Positions 25,229 through 34,095 of a stretch of DNA of 64,000 nt are shown here, piece after piece. The notes below the pieces were generated by a model, which saw nothing but the letters and a program-made list of their open reading frames with translations, did no database searches and had not been told where the DNA came from. Each line of letters starts with the position of its first letter. Positions within the stretch are counted from its first letter, which is position 1. Both the position numbers and the translations under genes were made by a program. The stretch spans positions 1 to 64,000 of the forward strand of contig JBCBNV010000002.1 in NCBI GenBank assembly GCA_039821605.1, written 5' to 3'. The DNA comes from CALBPI01 sp039821605. Its GTDB lineage: Bacteria > Pseudomonadota > Gammaproteobacteria > Steroidobacterales > Woeseiaceae.

Positions 25229-25743
25229 CGCTGCTGCGCCGTGTCGTCGGCGCTGCCCTCGTAGCGGACCGCCTCGATCGTGACGTGCTGAGTCGCCGTT
25301 CCCAGGTTCACCGTGACTTCGCAGTCGGCCGACTGACCCAGCAGCGCTTTGGCCACGGGGCTGTCGACGCTGATCCACCCCTTGTCGGCGTCAATTTCGT
25401 CGGCCCCAACAATACGATAGGTCGCCCGCGCGTCACCATCGTGCAACGTGACCCAAGCCCCGAAGAACACCTTGTCCGTGTCCATTCGCGGCGGCACAAC
25501 CTGCAACACGGGCAGCCGCTTCTGAATGTAACGAATGCGTCGGTCGATGCCGCCCAGCTCTTTCTTGCGGTAGATGTATTCCGCGTTTTCGGAGCGGTCG
25601 CCCTCGGCCGCGGCCTCGGACAAGGCCTGCACGACGTCGCGCCGTCGTAGCCAGAGCGCTTTTTGCTCCTGCTCCAGCGCGGCGTAGCCCTCGGGCGTGA
25701 TGTACGGCGCCGACGGCGGTTGTGGTGGGCGCCATCGGCCCAT
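25225..25743 (-). CDS. greB: Transcription elongation factor GreB
   Basis: 172 residues, slightly longer than usual because of a Pro-rich N-terminus (MGRWRPPQPPSAPYITPEGY). The Gre coiled-coil carries the catalytic acidic tip EGDRSENAEYIYRKKELGGID, which is followed by RIRYIQKRLPVLQVV. The FKBP-like C-terminal domain has KGWISVDSPVAKALLGQ. It rescues backtracked RNA polymerase by stimulating transcript cleavage. It is upstream of and coupled to the sulfatase gene. Confidence 0.92.
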   Translation of the reverse strand: MGRWRPPQPPSAPYITPEGYAALEQEQKALWLRRRDVVQALSEAAAEGDRSENAEYIYRKKELGGIDRRIRYIQKRLPVLQVVPPRMDTDKVFFGAWVTLHDGDARATYRIVGADEIDADKGWISVDSPVAKALLGQSADCEVTVNLGTATQHVTIEAVRYEGSADDTAQQR

Positions 25744-25858
25744 AGCGGTATTGCCCCTGTCACGACATTCGCGCCCAGTGTAGCGAAACGCTTGCGCGTG
25801 CGACTAATGTCCCGCATCGTCTGCCGACCATGCTGCGCCGCCGCTACAAAACACACTC

Positions 25859-27121
25859 GTGACCGACGCGCCCAAACCCGGCAACCCCAAAGCGGCGATT
25901 GTCTTTCTCATCATCTCGGCATTCATCGGTTCGATGGGCTTTGGTCTGGCCGCACCCGTCATGCCCGAGCTCGTGATGCAGATTACTGAGGCCAGCGTGG
26001 CCGAGGCGGCGCGTTGGGGGGGCATCGCCGTGTTCAGTTACGCGGTCATGCAGTTCATCTTCTCGCCCATCGTCGGCGCCCTGTCCGACCGTTTCGGCAG
26101 GCGGCCCGTGCTCATCATCTCGCTGACGGCGTTTGCCATCGATATGCTGGCGCTGGCGATAGTGACCTCGCTCTGGGCCTTCCTGCTCGTGCGCGCGCTC
26201 GCGGGCGTATTTGCCTCCACCTTCTCGACCACAAGCGCCTACATCGCGGACGTCACGCCGCCGGGCAAGCGCGGCCAGCGCTTTGCGATGATCGGTGCGG
26301 CATTCGGGGCCGGCTTTATCTTCGGGCCTGCCATCGGCGGCATCCTGGGCGACATCGATGTGCGCCTGCCGTTCTTCGTGGGCGCGGCGCTCGCCGGTGC
26401 CAATGCGCTGTTCGGCTACTTCCTCGTGCCCGAGTCGCTGTCCGTGGAGCGCCGGCGCGCGTTCAGCTGGTCGCGTGCGAGTACGGTCGGCACGCTCATG
26501 CAGCTCGCCCGCACCAAGGGCGTGGGGCCGCTGTTGCCCGTGTTCTTTTTCGCGACGCTGTCGTCGTGGGTGTATCCCACGGTCTGGGCCTATGTGGCCA
26601 TCGAGAAATTCGCGTGGACGACGCAAGCCGTGGGTTACTCCGTGGCGTACTACGGCGTCATCGCATTTTTGTCTTCGGCCATCGTTGTGCAGGTGTTCTT
26701 GCCCAAGCTCGGCATTCGGCGCGCGGTCTTCATCGCGCTCGCGTTCGAGATCGTGGCGCTCACGGGCATTGGCTTTGCGACCGAGAGCTGGATGGTCTAC
26801 GCCATGGTGACGCTCGCACTGGTCTCGACGATGCAGGACCCCGCCATCCGCCAGGAGCTGTCGTCGCGCGTGGCCGAGGACGCACAAGGCGAACTGCAGG
26901 GCGGGCTGTCGGCGCTCACAAGCATCGCCATGATCCTGGCACCGCTGACCTACATGGGCCTGTTTACCGTAACGGCCGGTGAGTCGGCCATCGTTTATTT
27001 CCCGGGCGCGGCGTTCCTTGCCGCAGCCTGCATGTCGCTGCTCACGCTCGTCATGTATCTGCTTGCCGAGCGGCGGCTGCCACCCATTGAAAAGACCCCG
27101 GTCACAGAATCCAGGAGTTAG
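25859..27121 (+). CDS. MFS transporter, TetA/TCR-like
   Basis: 420 residues with 12 hydrophobic helices and a central charged loop (ESLSVERRRAFSWSRASTVG). Motif A is GALSDRFGRRPVLIIS, followed by LLVRALAGVFASTFSTTSAY and GFIFGPAIGGILGD, as in the DHA1 tetracycline-type exporters. Likely a proton-driven drug or metabolite efflux pump; substrate unknown. It starts at GTG 25,859; no in-frame ATG gives a better start. Confidence 0.85.
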   Translation: MTDAPKPGNPKAAIVFLIISAFIGSMGFGLAAPVMPELVMQITEASVAEAARWGGIAVFSYAVMQFIFSPIVGALSDRFGRRPVLIISLTAFAIDMLALAIVTSLWAFLLVRALAGVFASTFSTTSAYIADVTPPGKRGQRFAMIGAAFGAGFIFGPAIGGILGDIDVRLPFFVGAALAGANALFGYFLVPESLSVERRRAFSWSRASTVGTLMQLARTKGVGPLLPVFFFATLSSWVYPTVWAYVAIEKFAWTTQAVGYSVAYYGVIAFLSSAIVVQVFLPKLGIRRAVFIALAFEIVALTGIGFATESWMVYAMVTLALVSTMQDPAIRQELSSRVAEDAQGELQGGLSALTSIAMILAPLTYMGLFTVTAGESAIVYFPGAAFLAAACMSLLTLVMYLLAERRLPPIEKTPVTESRS

Positions 27122-27207
27122 GCGCGCAACCCGAAACAAATCGCCGACCGACCCGGTCCCGTCAGGTATCAGCGCCCTCATGGCGCCCCCAACCTGGAGC
27201 GACTGAC

Positions 27208-27624
27208 ATGTTGAAGACTCTCATTGCCGCCGCGGGCCTCGCGCTCATGCTGCCCGGCGCGGCCGCCCACGCCGACGACCAGAAGCGCTCGCAGCCCAAG
27301 CTCTACTCGGTGCTGTTTTACGCGGACTGGTGTTCGAGCTGCAAGTTGCTCGATCCCAAGATCGAGCGCGCCCGGGCCAAGGCCGAGCTGGACCAGCAGC
27401 CCGTGCTGTTCGTGCGTTTCGACCTCACTGATGCGGACACGACGGCGCAGTCCGAACTGCTCGCGGAGTCGCTGGGGCTCAGCGCGTACCTGGAACGCAA
27501 CGGTGGCAAGACGGGCTATGCCGTGCTGGTGAACGCCGAGACCGGTGACCAGGTCAGCCGGTTTACGCGCCAGATGTCCGACGAGGCCATCGGCATGGCC
27601 ATCAAGGTCGCGCTGGCGCTCTAA
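27208..27624 (+). CDS. Exported thioredoxin-fold protein
   Basis: 138 residues. Signal peptide MLKTLIAAAGLALMLPGAAA. Thioredoxin fold with YSVLFYADWCSSCKLLDPKI (CxxC redox motif WCSSC) and VLFVRFDLTD; the usual cis-proline region is replaced by TGYAVLVNAETG. Probably a periplasmic thiol-disulfide protein. Partner not evident, although it lies between an MFS gene and the MarR-hydrolase pair. Confidence 0.82.
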   Translation: MLKTLIAAAGLALMLPGAAAHADDQKRSQPKLYSVLFYADWCSSCKLLDPKIERARAKAELDQQPVLFVRFDLTDADTTAQSELLAESLGLSAYLERNGGKTGYAVLVNAETGDQVSRFTRQMSDEAIGMAIKVALAL

Positions 27625-27655
27625 CGCCACCCGCGGCGGGGCGGGCTGGATTTGG

Positions 27656-27679
27656 TTGACATTTAAACTAGGTAGTTTA
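27656..27679 (+). promoter_or_regulatory. MarR promoter with palindromic operator
   Basis: TTGACA at 27,656-27,661 is a perfect -35 hexamer. Directly after it, TAAACTA-GG-TAGTTTA (27,664-27,679) is a perfect 7-bp palindrome filling the spacer, ~30 bases before the MarR ATG. A repressor bound here would block RNA polymerase. The -10 is less clear (around TTTATT, 27,676-27,681). Confidence 0.7.
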
Positions 27680-27707
27680 TTCTTCAACCAAATCCCGGGA
27701 GCCCCCC

Positions 27708-28202
27708 ATGCCCGACACACAACGCCGCACACTCGAAGCAGATAGCTGGCTGGCCGTCGTCCACGCCTACCTCGCGTGCCAGCGCCGCTATGCGCAGATG
27801 CTGGAGCACTTCGGGCTTACGATTCCCCAGTTCGACATGCTGGCCGTTCTGCGCCGGTTTCCCGATGGCGCGACGCCGAGGACCATCGCCTCCGAGATGC
27901 TCGTGACCAAGGGCAACATCACGGGCCTGATCACGCGTCTTGAGGCTCAGGGTCTCATTCACCGCCGACCGCACGAGACCGATGGGCGCTCGTTCGTCTG
28001 CGAGTTCACCGAGGACGGACTGTCGCTGTTCCGCCGGGCGGGCGCGGCGGCGGGACGCTTTGTGCGCGAGCAACTCGCGCCGTTCCCGGACGCCGATCTC
28101 GAACGCACCCGCAACCAGATGCGCGACATGCGCGAACACCTGGAAGCACTCGACCCCCATGCCATTGCCGTCCCCCCAACCCCCGCAAGAGGCCAGGCTT
28201 GA
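27708..28202 (+). CDS. MarR-family transcriptional regulator
   Basis: 164 residues. The winged helix-turn-helix includes LTIPQFDMLAVLRRFPDGAT, IASEMLVTKGNITGLITRLE and the wing QGLIHRRPHETDGRSF. The dimerisation helices flank it. Probably represses itself and the hydrolase gene that starts one base after its stop, through the palindrome in its promoter. The ligand may be the substrate or product of the hydrolase, which is inference. Confidence 0.9.
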   Translation: MPDTQRRTLEADSWLAVVHAYLACQRRYAQMLEHFGLTIPQFDMLAVLRRFPDGATPRTIASEMLVTKGNITGLITRLEAQGLIHRRPHETDGRSFVCEFTEDGLSLFRRAGAAAGRFVREQLAPFPDADLERTRNQMRDMREHLEALDPHAIAVPPTPARGQA

Positions 28203-28203
28203 T

Positions 28204-29001
28204 ATGCACGATTCTGAACTCGATCTGACACCGCCGCCCCGGCGCAGAATGCTGCGCGAGGCCCGGATGTTCACCGACATGGCGCGCATGACGCTGCCGC
28301 TGGCCGATGCCTTCCTGAATCCCACGCGCGAGAAAGCCGAGTCGCTCGTCATCGTTTTGCCGGGCTTTGGAGCCGGCGACACCTCGACGGCGCCCATGCG
28401 TAGCTGGCTCAACCGGCGCGGATTCGATGCCGAAGGCTGGTCCCTCGGTCGCAACCTTGCCGGCCTGGATCTCAAGGGCGAATTCTCGGACCTGGTCGCT
28501 GAATGGGGCGTCGACCCGTCGGAGTCGCACAACGGTGAAGTCTCGGTGCCCTTGCTTGTCGACCGCGTTATTGACCGCGTCGCCACGCGTGGCGAAGAGA
28601 CGGGCCGGCGCATCAGCCTCATCGGCTGGAGCCTGGGCGGCTATCTCGCCCGTGAGGCCGCGCGCGACTTGCCCGATGTGGTTGATCGCGTGATCACAAT
28701 GGGTTCACCGATTGTCGGTGGTCCCAAGTACACGGTTGCTGCCGACACCTTTCGCCGACGCGGCCAGGACCTTGACTGGATCGAGCAGGCCATCGCTGAT
28801 CGCGAAGTGCGCCCGATTCGCCAGCCCATCACGGCCATCGTGAGTCCGACGGATGCGGTGGTTGCTCGCGACGCGGCCATCGATCGCTACAGCGAGAATG
28901 TGAATCACATCGAGGTCAGTGCGGCCCACCTGGGCCTTGCCTTCAACCCGACGATCTGGCGCCACGTGATCGCAGCACTGCGGGCCGACGCCGACAATTA
29001 G
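28204..29001 (+). CDS. Alpha/beta hydrolase
   Basis: 265 residues, no signal peptide. The fold shows LVIVLPGFGAGDTSTAPMRS (oxyanion region), nucleophile elbow LIGWSLGGYLAREAARD (GxSxG), then MGSPIVGGPKYT, acid region VSPTDAVVARD and a His in EVSAAHLGLAFNP. This ending is shared with predicted esterase/lipase-type hydrolases. It is co-transcribed with the MarR regulator (1-base gap). Its TAG stop overlaps the convergent DUF2490 stop (28,998-29,001). Substrate unknown. Confidence 0.85.
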   Translation: MHDSELDLTPPPRRRMLREARMFTDMARMTLPLADAFLNPTREKAESLVIVLPGFGAGDTSTAPMRSWLNRRGFDAEGWSLGRNLAGLDLKGEFSDLVAEWGVDPSESHNGEVSVPLLVDRVIDRVATRGEETGRRISLIGWSLGGYLAREAARDLPDVVDRVITMGSPIVGGPKYTVAADTFRRRGQDLDWIEQAIADREVRPIRQPITAIVSPTDAVVARDAAIDRYSENVNHIEVSAAHLGLAFNPTIWRHVIAALRADADN

Positions 29002-29687
29002 AAACGGTGGTTGAGGCGTAGCGTCAGCAGGTGATTGCTGTCGTTGGCGCGCGTATCGCGCACCTGGTACTGGTTCAGGTACCCCGCCTCAAAACGCCAC
29101 CGGGGCGCGACCTGCCAGCCGATGCCGAACAGGACGCGGTGCTGGCGCGGACCCGCGTCGCCGCTCCAGTCCGTGTCGCGCAGGTCGTAGAACGTCTCGG
29201 CCCCGATGAATAGCGCCTTGCCGTCGCCCAGCGGCTGCTCGTAGCGCGCGAGCAGCCGCAGCCAGAGGCCGTCGTCGTCGCTGATACTCACGAGTCGCTG
29301 CTCGAGGCGCAGGCGGTAGCGGATGGTGCCCGGGCCCAACGGGCGCGCGCGCCAGCTCAATTGCTGCCAGTACCGATTCTCGTGGGTGCGCTGGCCTGAT
29401 GCGGACCGGGACTCGAAGCGCGCAAAGCCCAACCATCCCGTCAAACCATCGGTGAGGGTCAGACCCAACGACGGTCGCAACAGGTATTGTGCGGTGCCAC
29501 TGCCCGGGTCCCTGAATCGGGCCTGGCTGTCGGTTGCGAAACGCCAGCGGCTATCATCTCCCAAGGCGCCGTTCGTCGATGCGATGAGCCAGCTGCCGAT
29601 TTCGTTGTCTACGGCGCCTGCAGGACCGCCCACAATCAAGCCGGCGGCCGCGACGCAGGCCGCGAACCGCCGACGCGCCTGACTCAG
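28998..29687 (-). CDS. DUF2490 outer-membrane beta-barrel protein, probable CTG start
   Basis: About 229 residues. The barrel has alternating strands with DNEIGSWLIASTNGAL, FATDSQARFRDPGSG, YLLRPSLGLTL, YRLRLEQRLVSI, RHRVLFGIGWQ-type repeats and a C-terminal Phe (LTLRLNHRF), as in DUF2490 proteins. No ATG or GTG precedes the signal peptide (LSQARRRFAACVAAAGLIVG). A CTG at 29,687 would start exactly there. It has GGGAG 6 bases upstream and overlaps the upstream gene's stop as CTGA, copying the ATGA style of this genome. A TTG at 29,639 is the alternative but would lose the signal. Confidence 0.72.
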   Translation of the reverse strand: MSQARRRFAACVAAAGLIVGGPAGAVDNEIGSWLIASTNGALGDDSRWRFATDSQARFRDPGSGTAQYLLRPSLGLTLTDGLTGWLGFARFESRSASGQRTHENRYWQQLSWRARPLGPGTIRYRLRLEQRLVSISDDDGLWLRLLARYEQPLGDGKALFIGAETFYDLRDTDWSGDAGPRQHRVLFGIGWQVAPRWRFEAGYLNQYQVRDTRANDSNHLLTLRLNHRF

Positions 29688-31150
29688 GTGCGCTCCCAGC
29701 TCACACCGCCGTCAGCGCTACGGTAGTAGATGCCGTATTCGTCCATGGCGTAGAGATCGCCATTCGGGAAATTGCCGATACGCGTGCCAAACTTGGGTGC
29801 CTCTGCAATGTCTTCCCAGGTCTCACCGCCATCGCGCGTTCGCATGAACCGACCCTTGAGCACACTGTAGCCCGTATTCTCGTCGACGAAGTGCGGCACC
29901 CACATGTAGCGGTTGTGCGTGGAGCGCTCCCAGGTTTCCCCAAGATCCGTGCTGTTCCAGGGATTGTTGAACAGCGCCTTGGTGCACATGCAGCGCAGAA
30001 CGCCATCGCCGCCAATACCGAACTTGAAGATCGAACCCGGGAACGTGCGAGTGACGGCTTCGCCCGTCCTGAGGTCAGTCACGAGAAGGCCGTTGGTTGG
30101 CAGCGTCGTGATGAGCTTGTCTTCGCTGATGATGGACTGCGGGAAGATCGGCACTCCCGTCCAGAACGAGAATTCGAGTTCGTGTGCGGAGAGTTCACGC
30201 CACTCGGTGTCGTCAAGTGTCGTCTCGTACAGGCTCAACGTGTCCTCGGTGCTGACCGTGGCGAAGATACGGCCTTCGTAGGTATTGAGTGCCGCGATGT
30301 TCTGGTAGGGGAAGCCGTCCCCGAAGTCCTGCCAGTTGCGGCCGCGGTCGTAAGACACGCGCAGCCGACCGTTCTCGCCGCCCACGAGCCAGGTGCCTGG
30401 CGTCACCTCGACGACCGACTCGATCCCACCCTGCAGCCCCGTGTCGTAGACGACCATGACCTTGCCGGGCTCCCAACGTTTGACCATGCCTAGAAACGAG
30501 CCGAATAGCAGATGCCCCTCGGCCGTTGGCGCCGGGCTCAGCAACCCGAGTGATTGAACGCGCGAGCGCTTGTAGCGCGCCTCGAACATCTCGCCGCGCT
30601 CGGGGTCGTCGGCCCAGTCGAGGTAGGGCGGCAGGACGGCGCCCGCCGGAATGTTCTCGTAGTACTCGTCAATGTAGTCGGGCAGCCAGGTTTCCGTTGA
30701 ATGGCCGCGATTGAAAATCACGCCATCCGACTGCTTCTTGAACGTGACGTGGCCCAGTTCCGTGGTGCGACCGGCTTCGACGACGAAGTTGCCGAACTGC
30801 TCGTTGAGCGTCACGGTCGAGCTGATGCAGATGGCGCCGCACTGCTCGGAGCTCAGCTCCTTGAGGCGGTAGGTGCCCGGCGGCAGATTACCCAGGTACA
30901 CGGCCGTGCGGGCGTTGCCCTTGCGCGAGAGGCCGATGAGAAAGTCGCCTGCCTTCTGGCCACCGACTTCTTCGACGGTCAGGACGTTCCAATACTGAAA
31001 GAAGCCAACGTTGAACGAGTTCGAGCTCAGTCGCATGACCACCAGCCCGTTGTCGGGTGGCAACTCGTCCATGCGGCTCATGGTGGCGGGCGTGGCACAC
31101 GCGGCGAGCGTCGCGACCAGTGTCGCGACGAGAAGCAAACGCTTGATCAT
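29684..31150 (-). CDS. Lipoprotein with BNR/sialidase-like beta-propeller
   Basis: 488 residues. Start ATG 31,150 has AAGGGG upstream. Lipobox ATLAACATPAT. An N-terminal domain (about 30-150) with GTYRLKELSSEQCGAICI precedes a propeller with repeated Asp-box-like loops: SYDRGRNWQDFG, STDLGETWERST, TRDGGETWEDIA and SADGGVSWERT. These are the S-x-D-x-G-x-x-W boxes of photosynthesis-stability-factor and sialidase-type propellers. No catalytic residues of sialidase are apparent. It is translationally joined to the DUF2490 barrel gene, so the two may act together at the outer membrane. Confidence 0.78.
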   Translation of the reverse strand: MIKRLLLVATLVATLAACATPATMSRMDELPPDNGLVVMRLSSNSFNVGFFQYWNVLTVEEVGGQKAGDFLIGLSRKGNARTAVYLGNLPPGTYRLKELSSEQCGAICISSTVTLNEQFGNFVVEAGRTTELGHVTFKKQSDGVIFNRGHSTETWLPDYIDEYYENIPAGAVLPPYLDWADDPERGEMFEARYKRSRVQSLGLLSPAPTAEGHLLFGSFLGMVKRWEPGKVMVVYDTGLQGGIESVVEVTPGTWLVGGENGRLRVSYDRGRNWQDFGDGFPYQNIAALNTYEGRIFATVSTEDTLSLYETTLDDTEWRELSAHELEFSFWTGVPIFPQSIISEDKLITTLPTNGLLVTDLRTGEAVTRTFPGSIFKFGIGGDGVLRCMCTKALFNNPWNSTDLGETWERSTHNRYMWVPHFVDENTGYSVLKGRFMRTRDGGETWEDIAEAPKFGTRIGNFPNGDLYAMDEYGIYYRSADGGVSWERT

Positions 31151-31252
31151 ATTTTCCCCTTCTGCGGGCACCCTGCGTTGGGGCGCCTTCCTGTACCACT
31201 CGATGCTAGTCCCTGCGCCGTGGAACGCAAGTGCAGCCGTCGCGTTGCGGGG

Positions 31253-33142
31253 TCAGGTCGCGCTGAGCGCTGAACAAAATGCCTCGGCGGGTTCTGCGGT
31301 GCAGGGGTCAGGCAGGATGCCCGTCGTACGGTAGTACTCGGCCAGGCCAGAAAGCTCGAGCAACTCGTCGAAGCGTGGGTGCGCGCGGAGTTCCTCGCCG
31401 GCGACACCCCAGAAAACCCGCGAGAGACCCCCCCAGCTCGCTGATTCCTCAATGAGCATCTCAACGACCTCATCTGTGAATCCCATATGCATGAGGGTTA
31501 CGGAAGCTCCCGCATCGTTGCCGGCGAACTCCGAAAGGAACGTCAAAATGGACTGCGCGGCCTCTGCCGATTGCGCCTCCGTGGTTGCGGCCGCGAGCGC
31601 ATTGAGGTTTTCGATCATTTCGACGGCGTCCGGTGGTGCCGCGTCGGGCAGGGTGCTTTCGGCGCGCGCCGCAGCGCTCTGCCAGTCGCCGATGGACATG
31701 TCACAGAGCATACGCGAGAACTCGCCGAAGCCATGTCCCAGGGTTGTGGCACGGTCGGCAGGTGCGACCAGCGCCTCGCATTCCTTGTCGGCCATGAGCA
31801 ACCCGGCCAGCATGGCGTTGGCGCCCGGTGAGAACGGGTCTACGTCCAGTGTCTTGCGCGTCGCCGAATACGCCTCGTTCGTGCGGCCCACGTCCTCGAG
31901 GAACTCGCCGTACCAGAGGTTTGCCGTGGCGTTGTTTGGATCGAGCTCCAGCGCTCTCAGGTAATAGGTCTCGGCATCCTGCCAGCGATTTTCGACACGG
32001 GTCAGATCACCCAGAGCCGTGTAGGGATCGACGAGCGTGGGATCGATGGCCAGTGCCCGCTCCGCATAACCGCGCGCGGCCGCCACATTGGTGTCACGAA
32101 GCGCTTCCCAGGCTTCAAGGCTGTCTACGAAAGCATAGGACTGCAGTGTGATGTGTGCCATGGAGAGTAGCGCTTGAGCGCGGCCGAAGTTGGGTTCCAG
32201 CGCGATGGCGTCCTCGAGATGGCCGATTGCCTCGCGGATGTTGTCTTCGCCACGCAAATGCCACAGGTGTTCGCCAAGCAAGAACTTGTCGTAGGCGGCT
32301 TCGTTTTGCGTGGCATCGAAGACCTGTTGAATGCGGGCTTCGCCGTCTTCACCAATCGTCACGCGGAGCGCGGCCGCGATGCGGCGCGTGATGTCATCCT
32401 GCAGCGCGAAGGCGTCCCTGGCCGGCTCCGTAAAGGACTCGCTCCAAAGCGTTTCGTCTGTCCGCACATTGATCAACGCGGCCTGGATGCGCACTCGCCC
32501 TGCGGTGCGCTGCACGGCGCCCTCGACGATGTGATCGACGTCGAGCAGCTCTGCGATTTCGGGGCTTCGCATGCCGCTGTCGCGGAATGCGAAGGAGGAG
32601 GTGCGCGATACGACGCGAATGGACTCGATCCCGCGTAAGGCCGTCAGCAGTTCTGTCGGAATGCCGTCGGCGAGATGGCGCTGGTCGCCATCAGGGCTCT
32701 GGTCCTCGAAAGGCAGCACGGCGATCGATGGCCGAACGCGATCTTCCGTTGCCGCGTCGGCGATTCGTTGAGCCGTGTCGTCGCTCGACGCGTCGTCTTC
32801 CTTGAGCAGCAGCGTCGCCCCGAGTACGGAAAGGCCAATGGCGGCACCGATCCCGATGACGATATTGAGTCGCTGCTTGATGCGTTGTTGCTGTTCGGCC
32901 GGTACGCCTTCGCCGTGATCCACGCGCAGGCCGTCGGGGGCGAGCTCGAAGATCCAGGCGAAGACGGCGGCCACCGGCAGACCCAGCAGCAGCACCACGA
33001 GCAGGGCGCGCATGGCCCAGTCGGGTGCACCAAACGTCTCGAAAGCGAGATCGGCGACTTCCGCCACGGCCCAGGCCGCAACGGCGTAGGCCGCCGTGAC
33101 GCGAAAGACGTTGCGGCGCTTGAACTCAGCTAGCAGTGACAC
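31253..33142 (-). CDS. Membrane TPR protein with TolB-like domain
   Basis: 629 residues, GTG start. The N-terminus SLLAEFKRRNVFRVTAAYAV is the stereotyped beginning of a large proteobacterial family. Two helices follow around residues 40-62 and 93-112. A TolB-like N-terminal domain (about 135-250) reads SIAVLPFEDQSPDGDQRHLA and VDHIVEGAVQRTAGRVRIQA. Tetratricopeptide repeats (about 270-520) include LDPNNATANLWYGEFLEDVG. Members are often fused to adenylate cyclase or winged-helix domains; this one has none. Probably a protein-interaction scaffold; the role is unknown. Confidence 0.82.
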   Translation of the reverse strand: MSLLAEFKRRNVFRVTAAYAVAAWAVAEVADLAFETFGAPDWAMRALLVVLLLGLPVAAVFAWIFELAPDGLRVDHGEGVPAEQQQRIKQRLNIVIGIGAAIGLSVLGATLLLKEDDASSDDTAQRIADAATEDRVRPSIAVLPFEDQSPDGDQRHLADGIPTELLTALRGIESIRVVSRTSSFAFRDSGMRSPEIAELLDVDHIVEGAVQRTAGRVRIQAALINVRTDETLWSESFTEPARDAFALQDDITRRIAAALRVTIGEDGEARIQQVFDATQNEAAYDKFLLGEHLWHLRGEDNIREAIGHLEDAIALEPNFGRAQALLSMAHITLQSYAFVDSLEAWEALRDTNVAAARGYAERALAIDPTLVDPYTALGDLTRVENRWQDAETYYLRALELDPNNATANLWYGEFLEDVGRTNEAYSATRKTLDVDPFSPGANAMLAGLLMADKECEALVAPADRATTLGHGFGEFSRMLCDMSIGDWQSAAARAESTLPDAAPPDAVEMIENLNALAAATTEAQSAEAAQSILTFLSEFAGNDAGASVTLMHMGFTDEVVEMLIEESASWGGLSRVFWGVAGEELRAHPRFDELLELSGLAEYYRTTGILPDPCTAEPAEAFCSALSAT

Positions 33143-33221
33143 GCAGGCGTGGCCTCACAGACCCTTCTTGCCTCGAGTGTAGCCTAACGTGCGCCCTCGA
33201 CGGGCACGCGCCGCGGTGTGA

Positions 33222-34091
33222 TCACCACATGTCGACCAGCAGCGTCTCCATGAGATGCCCCGCCTGCTGGACATAACCCCCGCCAAACAGGTTTGCGTGG
33301 TTGAGCACGTGGTAGAGCCGGTACAGCGCATCGCGTTGCGAAGCATCCGGTGGCAGCGGCCATGCTGCGTCGTAGGCCTCATAGAACGCACTGCCGAAGC
33401 CGCCGAACAAGCGAGTCATGGCTAGATCGGCTTCACGGTCGCCGTAGTACACGGCCGGGTCGAAGATGACGGGTGCGCCATCGGCAACACCCCAGTTGCC
33501 GCCCCAGAGATCGCCGTGCAGCAGTGACGGCTTGGGCGCGTGCCCGGCCAGGAGATCGGGCAGTCGGGCGAGTAGTGCATCGCCGGGCGCTTGCAGCTGG
33601 TGGCCGAACCCGGCCTGGGCCGCGAGCCTGAGTTGGTGCCGCAGCCTGTGTTCCCCAAAAAACCCGGTCCAGTCGGCGCACCAGTCATTGGGCTGGCTTG
33701 TGCGGCCGATCCAGTTGTCGTCATGCCAGCCGTGCCGCGCGGCGGTGTGTCGATGCATCGCCGCGAGTTGGGCACCGAGCGCTTGTTCGGCGCTGCCGCC
33801 ACTGCCACCCAGGTCCAGCCATTCGAGCGCGAGCCAGGCGACATCGGCTGTGGCACCCAGGCCGAGTACCTCGGGCACGCGGAGCGTTTCTGTATCGGCA
33901 ATAGCCTTTAGCCCGGCCGCCTCGGATTCAAGGGTTCCGGCTTGCGGTGCGCTCAGTGTCTTGAGAAACACGCGGCCCGAGTCGGTGTCCAGGCGCCAAG
34001 CGTCGCAGATGTCGCCCCCCGAAACGCGTGTCGGCGGCGCGGCGGGCGCCAGGCCGTGCGCAGCCAGCACCTCGTCGAGCCGACCACGCAC
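33222..34091 (-). CDS. Fructosamine-kinase-family protein
   Basis: 289 residues, GTG start. Protein-kinase-like fold with VFLKTLSAPQAGTLESEAAG (Lys/Glu pair), the catalytic loop LLHGDLWGGNWG and the metal loop VIFDPAVYYGDREADLAMT. These are the family hallmarks. FN3K-type enzymes phosphorylate ketosamine adducts on proteins so that they break down (deglycation repair). The bacterial role is inferred from the family. It stands just downstream of the M23 peptidase gene (4-base gap), same strand. Confidence 0.9.
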   Translation of the reverse strand: MRGRLDEVLAAHGLAPAAPPTRVSGGDICDAWRLDTDSGRVFLKTLSAPQAGTLESEAAGLKAIADTETLRVPEVLGLGATADVAWLALEWLDLGGSGGSAEQALGAQLAAMHRHTAARHGWHDDNWIGRTSQPNDWCADWTGFFGEHRLRHQLRLAAQAGFGHQLQAPGDALLARLPDLLAGHAPKPSLLHGDLWGGNWGVADGAPVIFDPAVYYGDREADLAMTRLFGGFGSAFYEAYDAAWPLPPDASQRDALYRLYHVLNHANLFGGGYVQQAGHLMETLLVDMW

Positions 34092-34095
34092 GCAA

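Noticed and set aside
25844..27181. 445-codon minus-strand frame opposite the MFS transporter
   Set aside because: Shadow of the MFS gene; low-complexity His/Arg-rich translation.
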